Assembly: GCA_040880485.1 (NCBI GenBank)
Contig: JBBDIJ010000002.1
Span: 119,740 to 183,739, forward strand
Length of the DNA: 64,000 nucleotides
Source: JBBDIJ01 sp040880485
GTDB lineage: Bacteria > Bacteroidota > Rhodothermia > Balneolales > Balneolaceae
Direction: 5' to 3'
Positions within the stretch are counted from its first letter, which is position 1; each line of letters starts with the position of its first letter. The notes under the pieces are model-generated. The model was not told where the DNA came from. It did not search any database and was given only the letters and a program-made list of their open reading frames with translations. Below are positions 8,955 to 15,851 of this stretch, piece after piece. Position numbers and translations under genes: made by a program.

Positions 8955-10439
8955 ATGGGTAAACCGACCGGATTTCTGGAGTTTGAACGCAAGGCCACTC
9001 CCTACCGTGATCCGAAGAGCCGGATTGAGGATTGGAATGAACTGAACGGAGAACTCACCGAAGAGGAGTTAAGGAGGCAGGGTGCGCGCTGTATGGATTG
9101 CGGTATACCCTTTTGCCAGACCGGAGGAGAGCTAAGCGGTAAGTCGTTGGGTTGCCCGGTATACAACCTGATTCCGGAGTGGAACGACCTGGTCTATCGT
9201 GGGAAATGGAGGGAAGCTCTGGAACGCCTGCACAAGACCAACAACTTTCCGGAATTCACCGGACGTGTTTGTCCTGCACCCTGTGAGGGTTCATGCGTTC
9301 TGGGAATCATAGAGAAACCTGTGGCCATCAAAAGCCTGGAGCAGGCGATTATAGATAAGGGATTTGAAGAGGGGTGGGTAAAGCCGGAACCCCCGAAGAG
9401 CCGAACCGGCAAAACAGTTGGGATTGTAGGGTCGGGGCCAGCTGGCCTCGCTGCCGCAGCACAGCTGAATAGAGCTGGTCATCAGGTTACGGTCTATGAG
9501 AGAGCCGATCGGATTGGCGGCCTTCTGACCTATGGAATTCCAAATATGAAGCTCGAAAAATCGGTTGTCCGGCGCCGTGTAGACATCCTGGCCCAGGAAG
9601 GGATCGAATTTGTAACCGATACGGAGATCGGAGTCGATATTCCTGCCGATGAGCTTCGGAAAAAGCATGACGCTCTGGTTTTGGCGGGAGGGGCTACACG
9701 GCCTCGCGATCTGCCGATTGAGGGTCGGGACCTGAATGGAATTCACTTTGCGATGGAATTTCTCCATGCAGATACGAAGAGTTATCTGGACTCCAGTCAT
9801 AAAGATGGGGAGTATATCTCTGCCAGGGGGCAGAGTGTGATTGTGATTGGAGGTGGAGATACCGGTACCGACTGTGTGAGTACATCTATGCGCCATGGTT
9901 GCAAGAGTCTGGTTCAGTTCGAAATTCTTCCAAAACCACCGGACGACCGCGCCGAAAACAACCCCTGGCCTCAATGGCCGAATATCTACAAGGTAGATTA
10001 TGGCCAGGAAGAGGCGAAGGAGAAGTTCGGAGAAGATCCTCGTGAATATCAGGTGATGACAAAAAAATTCACCGGAGACGGGAAAGGGAATGTAAAGGAG
10101 CTTCACACTGTTCGTGTAGCGTGGGAACAGGACGATAACGGCCGGTTTGTCCCAAAAGAGATTAAGGGATCCGAAAAGGTATGGAGAGCAGACATCGTAC
10201 TGCTGGCCATGGGATTTCTTGGCCCCGAAAACCCGGTTTTAGAACAATTAAAGGTAGAACGCGACGAACGCTCAAACGCCAAAGCGGAGCACGGATCGTT
10301 CGATACCAATATAGATGGTGTCTTTGCCGCAGGAGATATGAGGCGCGGGCAGAGCCTGATCGTCTGGGCGATCAACGAGGGCCGTGGGGCGGCACGAGAG
10401 TGCGACCGCTGGTTGATGGGTTCTACGGAATTACCCTGA
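8955..10439 (+). CDS. gltD: Glutamate synthase small (beta) subunit
   Basis: NADPH-oxidising FAD subunit that passes electrons through Fe-S clusters to GltB. The N-terminal ferredoxin-like domain contains CMDCGIPFC (Cys46, 49, 54), Cys67 and CPAPCEGSC (Cys106, 110, 114). An FAD-binding GSGPAGL follows at 159-165, and a second dinucleotide-binding motif VIGGGDTGTDC near 300. The C-terminal GVFAAGD segment closes the FAD site. Length (494) is that of bacterial GltD. Operon partner of gltB. Confidence 0.97.
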   Translation: MGKPTGFLEFERKATPYRDPKSRIEDWNELNGELTEEELRRQGARCMDCGIPFCQTGGELSGKSLGCPVYNLIPEWNDLVYRGKWREALERLHKTNNFPEFTGRVCPAPCEGSCVLGIIEKPVAIKSLEQAIIDKGFEEGWVKPEPPKSRTGKTVGIVGSGPAGLAAAAQLNRAGHQVTVYERADRIGGLLTYGIPNMKLEKSVVRRRVDILAQEGIEFVTDTEIGVDIPADELRKKHDALVLAGGATRPRDLPIEGRDLNGIHFAMEFLHADTKSYLDSSHKDGEYISARGQSVIVIGGGDTGTDCVSTSMRHGCKSLVQFEILPKPPDDRAENNPWPQWPNIYKVDYGQEEAKEKFGEDPREYQVMTKKFTGDGKGNVKELHTVRVAWEQDDNGRFVPKEIKGSEKVWRADIVLLAMGFLGPENPVLEQLKVERDERSNAKAEHGSFDTNIDGVFAAGDMRRGQSLIVWAINEGRGAARECDRWLMGSTELP

Positions 10440-10557
10440 AATTTCTTATGATACAGGCTGTCCGAATGAGGCATTCTGCGCCGGAAGGCGAAGCCGGATA
10501 TCCGGTTATCGAATCAACACATAGAAGAATTATAAACGAAAAAAGAGGAGTCAACTA

Positions 10558-12138
10558 ATGGCAGTTCAACCGATATTGATCAATGGAGAATGGAAAAAGG
10601 CCGATGCGGTCCGTCACTTTCAGGCAGAGAATCCGGCCACAAAGAAGCCGCTTTCGGATGAATATCCGGTGAGCTCCTGGAAGGATTGTGACGAAGCACT
10701 GGATGCGGCTGTGGTAGCAGCGGAAGAGTTGAGGTCTTTAAGTGGAGCGAAAATCGCCTCCTTTTTAGAGAGATATGCCGAGCGTATCGAGGCGAGAGCA
10801 GATGACCTGGTCGAGATGGGAAATGCAGAGACCGGGTTGGCCAAATCTCCAAGACTGGCGGACGCAGAGCTCCCCAGGACAACTAACCAACTACGTCAGG
10901 CGGCAGAGAGTGCGCGTAACGAATCCTGGCGAGTAGCTACGATCGATACCAAAGCGGGAATTCGTTCTGCATATGGCTCGCTTGGTCCGGTCTGTGTATT
11001 TGGGCCGAATAATTTTCCTTTTGCATTCGGAAGTATTTCGGGTGGTGATTTTGCCGCAGCCATTGCCGCCGGTAATCCGGTCATTGCCAAGGCAAACTCT
11101 TCTCACCCCGGAACGACTCGTATTTTTGCTGAAGAAGCAATGAAAGCAGTTGAAGACACAGGCCTTCCGAAGGCGACGGTTCAACTGATCTACCGGACCG
11201 GCCATGCCGACGGTGAGAAACTGGTCGCCGATCCCAGAAACGGGGCTACCGGGTACACTGGTAGCCGTGGTGCCGGCCTGAAGCTGAAAGAGGCAGCCGA
11301 CAAGGCGGGGAACCCGATCTATCTGGAGCTGTCCAGCATTAATCCTGTAGCGATCCTTCCCGGAGCTCTCGAAGAGCGTTTCGACGAGATTGTGGAGGAG
11401 TTTAAAGGGAGCTGTCTGTTGGGTGCAGGGCAGTTTTGTACCAATCCCGGCCTTGTCATTCTTATGAAAGGAGGCAAAACGGATGCGTTTATCGACGCAG
11501 TGGCTAAGAAATTTGACGATGCCCCGGTGCATACACTTCTCTCCAAAGGAGTCCAGGAGGGTCTGGCAGATAGCCTGAAGATTCTCAAGGATGCCGGAGC
11601 CGAACTCATTACCGGCGGTAAGAGCGGTGCGGGAGAGGGCTACAGCCAGTCCAACACTCTACTAAGTGTTTCCGGATCAAAGTTTCTGGCAAAACCTGAA
11701 GAGCTGCAGTCCGAAGCGTTTGGCAACACTTCGTTAGTGGTGGTTGCCGATGATACGAATCAAGCACGTGATATCCTGCGTGTACTGGAAGGAAACCTGA
11801 CCGCATGTATCTATTCGCATACGGGTGGTGATGACGATAAACTTTACGATACGCTTGCTCCTTATCTCCGTCAGAATGCAGGACGGCTGCTGAATGACAA
11901 GATGCCGACAGGTGTGGCGGTGAGCCCCGCAATGAATCATGGAGGCCCCTACCCTGCGACGGGACACCCAGGCTTTACGGCTGTAGGCATTCCCGCTTCC
12001 ATCATTCGTTTTGGTATGTTGCAGAGCTTCGACAATGTGCGGCCACATCGGCTGCCTTCCTACCTGCAGGATAAAAATCCGAATGGTGAGATGTGGAGGC
12101 TGATCGATCTGGAGTGGACGACCTCCGACGTGAAGTAA
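10558..12138 (+). CDS. Aldehyde dehydrogenase, 2-oxoglutarate-semialdehyde type
   Basis: NAD(P)-dependent aldehyde dehydrogenase. The catalytic Cys294 lies in GAGQFCTNPG and the substrate/cofactor segment GPNNFPFAFGSISGGD is conserved. The ELSSINPVAILPGAL segment, in place of ELGGKSP, is typical of the 2-oxoglutarate semialdehyde (2,5-dioxovalerate) dehydrogenase subfamily of sugar-acid and hydroxyproline catabolism. No other gene of such a pathway is nearby, so the substrate is inferred from family resemblance only. A strong ribosome binding site (AGAGGAG) precedes the ATG. The product, 2-oxoglutarate, would be a GltBD substrate, which may explain the position. Confidence 0.85.
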   Translation: MAVQPILINGEWKKADAVRHFQAENPATKKPLSDEYPVSSWKDCDEALDAAVVAAEELRSLSGAKIASFLERYAERIEARADDLVEMGNAETGLAKSPRLADAELPRTTNQLRQAAESARNESWRVATIDTKAGIRSAYGSLGPVCVFGPNNFPFAFGSISGGDFAAAIAAGNPVIAKANSSHPGTTRIFAEEAMKAVEDTGLPKATVQLIYRTGHADGEKLVADPRNGATGYTGSRGAGLKLKEAADKAGNPIYLELSSINPVAILPGALEERFDEIVEEFKGSCLLGAGQFCTNPGLVILMKGGKTDAFIDAVAKKFDDAPVHTLLSKGVQEGLADSLKILKDAGAELITGGKSGAGEGYSQSNTLLSVSGSKFLAKPEELQSEAFGNTSLVVVADDTNQARDILRVLEGNLTACIYSHTGGDDDKLYDTLAPYLRQNAGRLLNDKMPTGVAVSPAMNHGGPYPATGHPGFTAVGIPASIIRFGMLQSFDNVRPHRLPSYLQDKNPNGEMWRLIDLEWTTSDVK

Positions 12139-12212
12139 GCAGAAGAGTTCGATTCAAGTTAGGCTGGGGTCTACTGCAACAGTCAATAGAATGGAGAAAA
12201 GGGGGAGGGCGC

Positions 12213-13748
12213 CTAACGGCTCTCCCACTCCCGGACGGCCCGGCCGACTGCGGCCAGGTTTTCCACTTCCATCTCTTCATACTCACGGGAGATCAGAATG
12301 CCTCTTGCGCCTCCTTCAAAGGCGCCCAGAGTCGCTTCATAGACGCGGTCCGGATGATCCGGCGGGCTGCCGGGGACATCGATACCTATCCCGGCGATAA
12401 TGTCCGTCGCACCTCCGGCTGAAGCAACACTCCGTTTTGTTTCCCGATAGACGTAGTTAGGGGAGAATCCCTGGCTTCTCATGTCCTCCAGAGCGGGTTC
12501 CTTTTCCGAATCGTATCCGAACAGCGCATAGTAGATCTGCAGGGATTGTTTGAGTGAGAGTTCTCTGAGTATGGTTCGCTGGAACCTTTCCAGATACCAG
12601 GAACGAATCCTTGGAGCCAGTACCTCGTGATAGAGAATCAGTTTGATAAAGTCGGAGTGAGGAGCCATCTCTTCATAACTCATCTCGGCGCGAAAGACCA
12701 TATCCCAGCTTGAAGGCTGATGGTCTACATGCCAACCTACCTCTGCATCGGGTTTGATCTCCTTGATGGCGTTATAGATGTCTCTCTGTAACTCCTCTCT
12801 GGAGAGCCTGAATTGATACTGCCAGGAGAGAATTTCCGGATACTGTATCAGATGCCTCAGAAAAATGGTAAAGACCCCTTCTGCGGGTTCCGGCTCTCCA
12901 TCAATGAGTCCTCGTACATATTCATACAGTTTGGTAAAACCCTCTTTGGCTCGTTCCGGGTCGATGTTTGCATCCTCGACTCGCGCCAGACAGTGCTCAC
13001 AGTAACAGGTCGGGGCGTCGTCATTCCAGGGTAGAACCACATTCATCAGGGGGCCCATTCTCTCTGCACCCCATTGAAATCCGTCCAGTTCATAGTTCGT
13101 GAACATATCCCGTACACAGGCAGCCCAGAATTCGCGGTACTCCGGATGACTGAAGCATGCGTGTCTTCCCCTGTTCCCGTAGGCATCCACCGTTCGAACA
13201 CGGTCGAAGTTTTCGATGTGAGCCCCGGATGCTTCGAGTACACGCGGGAAGATTTTCATCCCTCTTTCGCGGGCTGGTTCAAGCAGTTCCTGAAAGAGGT
13301 CATTCTCTGCAAATTCCAGGTCGGGATCGGTCGGTCGGGGCCTGAGGCTGGTATTACTGAAAAATTCTTCGTTGTGACGCACCCAGATTGAGGGTACGAT
13401 ACCCCGAAAATCTCTCTTCTCTTCGCCGAAATGGCTTGCGAGGCTGTTGACCGGCTTCCCCAGGGTCGAGGTGTGAAAAGCGTGGCTGTACGGCATAATC
13501 ACATTCACAGCTGCCTCCTCTGCAAGGAGATCCAGACAGCGATCGATCCCCTGATAGAGCATGGTGTGCGGGCTCATCTGAATTCCGTTCCAGCGGCTGT
13601 AGTCTGGGGCAGGGGCTTGAACCCGGTCGGGATCTTCTCCGGTTTTTCCTCTGCCGGAGAGTATGGAAGCACCCCCCAATCCTGTTTTTGATGCTGCCAA
13701 GAGTGCGGTAATGGTACGTATAAACTCACGCCGGGTACGGTCACTCAT
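12213..13748 (-). CDS. Tat-exported TIM-barrel glycosidase-like protein
   Basis: Protein of 511 residues with an N-terminal twin-arginine motif (TRREFIRT, residues 5-12) followed by a weakly hydrophobic Ala/Gly/Ser-rich stretch, indicating Tat export. The body has the alternating strands and acidic loops of a (beta/alpha)8 glycosidase-like fold, for example NELDGFQWGAERMG-like and CYCEHC segments (the latter a possible metal or disulfide site). I do not recognise the family. A hydrolase or lyase acting on polysaccharide in the periplasm is plausible but unproven. It converges with the aldehyde dehydrogenase, 74 bases apart. Confidence 0.6.
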   Translation of the reverse strand: MSDRTRREFIRTITALLAASKTGLGGASILSGRGKTGEDPDRVQAPAPDYSRWNGIQMSPHTMLYQGIDRCLDLLAEEAAVNVIMPYSHAFHTSTLGKPVNSLASHFGEEKRDFRGIVPSIWVRHNEEFFSNTSLRPRPTDPDLEFAENDLFQELLEPARERGMKIFPRVLEASGAHIENFDRVRTVDAYGNRGRHACFSHPEYREFWAACVRDMFTNYELDGFQWGAERMGPLMNVVLPWNDDAPTCYCEHCLARVEDANIDPERAKEGFTKLYEYVRGLIDGEPEPAEGVFTIFLRHLIQYPEILSWQYQFRLSREELQRDIYNAIKEIKPDAEVGWHVDHQPSSWDMVFRAEMSYEEMAPHSDFIKLILYHEVLAPRIRSWYLERFQRTILRELSLKQSLQIYYALFGYDSEKEPALEDMRSQGFSPNYVYRETKRSVASAGGATDIIAGIGIDVPGSPPDHPDRVYEATLGAFEGGARGILISREYEEMEVENLAAVGRAVREWESR

Positions 13749-13869
13749 ATTGTCTGACTCCTCCGATTGGTTGTTTCACTTCCTGTTCGCGGTACCCGGC
13801 CAGTTAGGGCGGGTCACCGTCAATGTAACAGAAATGAACTAATTTCCGAATCGTCAGAGCCGAACCACT

Positions 13870-14427
13870 CTACATGCCGCGGTAGCTGTCGAGTGCCTGC
13901 AGTTGTGCAGAGATCTGTGCCTGGCGAACGTGAAGTTCAAGAGACTGCCCGGAGGAGGAGTGGAGGTTTACACGCAGCCCGTCTGAGTTATTCCGAAGCG
14001 CCTGGTCGGGAATGATAATACCAACGATCTCCCGAAAGGCACATCTGCTGTAGCCGGGGCATTCAAGGTTTTCAATCCGGATCCTGGACATCTGTAGGTT
14101 AATCCCTCCCTGCATATTGGCACTGTTGTACTCCCTCCGGTCTCCTGCGGTGTAAAGTACATCGGTATAAAGCTGGTGGACCAGCTCACCGTTCTCTGTA
14201 TCCATAAAGGTCCTCAGAAAATAGCTCGCGTTCCAGGGAGATTGATCCGGATTGACATCCGGAATCATATGAGTAATTCCCAGGAAGGATACCTGGTTGC
14301 TTTCCGGATTTTCTGCGATCTGGACAGTTCCGCGGTCGGCAAAGTTGGGTTCGGTGCTTCCGCACCCTGCGAAAAGGAACAGGGCAAAGATTGTGACAGG
14401 TGAAATAGTTTTTAAAAACGTACTCAT
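13870..14427 (-). CDS. Putative lipoprotein
   Basis: Product of 185 residues with a short positively charged start, a hydrophobic core and the lipobox LFAGC, so it should be lipid-anchored after cleavage before that Cys. The start at 14427 is chosen because it puts the signal peptide at the N-terminus; the frame is open upstream to 14523 but that extension is not signal-like. Two further Cys (in CPGYSRC) may form a disulfide. No family is recognised and the function is unknown. Confidence 0.65.
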   Translation of the reverse strand: MSTFLKTISPVTIFALFLFAGCGSTEPNFADRGTVQIAENPESNQVSFLGITHMIPDVNPDQSPWNASYFLRTFMDTENGELVHQLYTDVLYTAGDRREYNSANMQGGINLQMSRIRIENLECPGYSRCAFREIVGIIIPDQALRNNSDGLRVNLHSSSGQSLELHVRQAQISAQLQALDSYRGM

Positions 14428-14617
14428 AATATCTACAGGGTTGGTTTGTGCAAACGATGGTTGACGTCTCTCCTGTTCCGGATTGCGGAGGCAGGAATAA
14501 TGATCGTTCTTGAATAGTCGCAAACGAAAACGATAATTTCAATGAAAAGAGAGCGCGGAAATGTAAAAAGTTTCTCTGATCAGTAAAGGTAAGGCGTTGA
14601 AGCAAAAAGGGAAGAAG

Positions 14618-14689
14618 CTCCCCGGGCAGGATTCGAACCTGCGACCCAGCGGTTAACAGCCGCTTGCTCTGCCTCTGAGCTACCGAGGA
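14618..14689 (-). tRNA. tRNA-Asn (GTT)
   Basis: A 72-nucleotide cloverleaf on the minus strand. The acceptor stem TCCTCGG/CCGGGGA pairs with one G-U, the anticodon loop CTGTTAA gives GTT, and GGTTCGAATCC forms the T-arm. The discriminator is G and CCA is not encoded. Confidence 0.95.
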
Positions 14690-14835
14690 GTGAATCGGCA
14701 TTTTTTGCCGTACATCAAGATTGGCTAATATAAGGAGTCCGCTATTTCAATTCCATACGAAAAGCGAATATTTTTAGCTCCTGTAGTTACCGACCCGTTA
14801 TTGTGGAAAACCTGTGGATAACCTCTCTTCCCGGT

Positions 14836-15018
14836 TCAGGCCTCTCCCGAGTTCTTCATCTCCTGAATTTCAAGGCGAATCTCGTGAGAAACTTTTTTTA
14901 TCTCCTGCAACGTTTTTCTCGCACGTGTACCCGCAGCTTTATTTCTATTTTCATAGAACTTTACGAGATCCGGTTCCAGTTCATCTACCAGTGAGTTCAT
15001 CTGTTGAATTCGGCTCAT
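14836..15018 (-). CDS. Histone H1-like (Hc1-type) DNA-binding protein
   Basis: Small protein of 60 residues. Its core KFYENRNKAAGTRARKTLQE and the following KKVSHEIRLEIQEMKN match the histone H1-like proteins common in Bacteroidota, where they resemble the Chlamydia Hc1 N-terminus. It would be a nucleoid-associated protein. The start MSRIQQMN at 15018 was chosen over the upstream in-frame codon at 15081 because family members start at this point and GGAGTCAGG lies just ahead. Unlike many relatives it lacks a long Lys/Ala-rich tail. Confidence 0.8.
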   Translation of the reverse strand: MSRIQQMNSLVDELEPDLVKFYENRNKAAGTRARKTLQEIKKVSHEIRLEIQEMKNSGEA

Positions 15019-15110
15019 TACCTGACTCCATTCGTTCGTTGAAGTTTTAAATTTGTGCAGGTCCTTCCGGCACAACCTCATCCGGTTCTGCTACCGGTAA
15101 AACCTCAAAG

Positions 15111-15139
15111 AAGCTATTGATTCAGGGGTGTTCTGTCAA
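15111..15139 (-). promoter_or_regulatory. Possible promoter of the H1-like gene
   Basis: On the minus strand TTGACA (15139-15134) and TAGCTT (15116-15111) are separated by 17 bases, about 90 bases before the start codon. The -35 box is perfect but the -10 box is weak, and this phylum often uses other elements. Confidence 0.3.
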
Positions 15140-15182
15140 GTGATGATCCCGTAATAGCTCCGAAGGCGCCCTGTAACTCTAT

Positions 15183-15836
15183 TTATATCAGTGAAGTACC
15201 ACCCAAAACCGGACATCCTGACAGATCTTCCGGCTCTATTATGGTAAACTCCGTGCCACTGCTTCGAAACTCTTTCGGGAGCCATCGTTCCTTCTCTTCC
15301 CGGCTCAGTTCGTTACGATTCAGCTCCGAGGGACGCTCTTCACTGGTACTTTTGCGGGGGTTGCCGGGTCGGAAGATTAGTACCTCCTGAAGGTTCAAGC
15401 CACTGCTCAACGCCTCGGCTAATTGGGCAAGTGGAATCGGGACGGGTTGGTCTCCTGCACCATCGGCCAGATTGGAGAGAACAAGTGTGGAACGTGACGG
15501 AATTCGAAGGAATCTCTCCATATTGATCTTAAGAGTGCCGTTTTCAAGCCGCACCATCGATTGTTGATAACCGTGTATACCTACAGCTGCCACTCCGTAA
15601 TCGGCCAGTAGTGCCACCAGACGGTGGTTCAGATCCCTAATCGATCGAAGTTTGGCATCCTGCACCGCTGTTCCGGATCGGGTAAGCCTATCTGTGTATG
15701 CACTATCTCCATGAAGGATGAGAGTGGAGCCGGAGGGCCGCCGGGAGAGTTCACGTGCGAATGCTGTGAGAAACAGGCCGTTGTCCAGATGTTCGTAATC
15801 AAGAACAGCCATCGAGTTGCGTGTCGGTTCACTCAT
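15183..15836 (-). CDS. Degenerate acetylglutamate-kinase-like protein
   Basis: A 217-residue protein whose first 150 residues resemble the N-terminal half of the amino acid kinase fold, especially ArgB. A strand ends in LHGDS where ArgB has HGGG, followed by DLNHRLVALLADYGVAAVGIHG (ArgB: xxNxxLVxLLxxxGxxAVGLSG) and VLIF near the ArgB VLLTD strand. The glycine-rich phosphate loop is lost and the C-terminal ATP-binding half is replaced by about 60 charged residues, so kinase activity is doubtful. It starts 15 bases after the GH3 fusion gene and is probably in the same transcript. Confidence 0.5.
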   Translation of the reverse strand: MSEPTRNSMAVLDYEHLDNGLFLTAFARELSRRPSGSTLILHGDSAYTDRLTRSGTAVQDAKLRSIRDLNHRLVALLADYGVAAVGIHGYQQSMVRLENGTLKINMERFLRIPSRSTLVLSNLADGAGDQPVPIPLAQLAEALSSGLNLQEVLIFRPGNPRKSTSEERPSELNRNELSREEKERWLPKEFRSSGTEFTIIEPEDLSGCPVLGGTSLI

Positions 15837-15851
15837 GAATCCAATTGCTTG

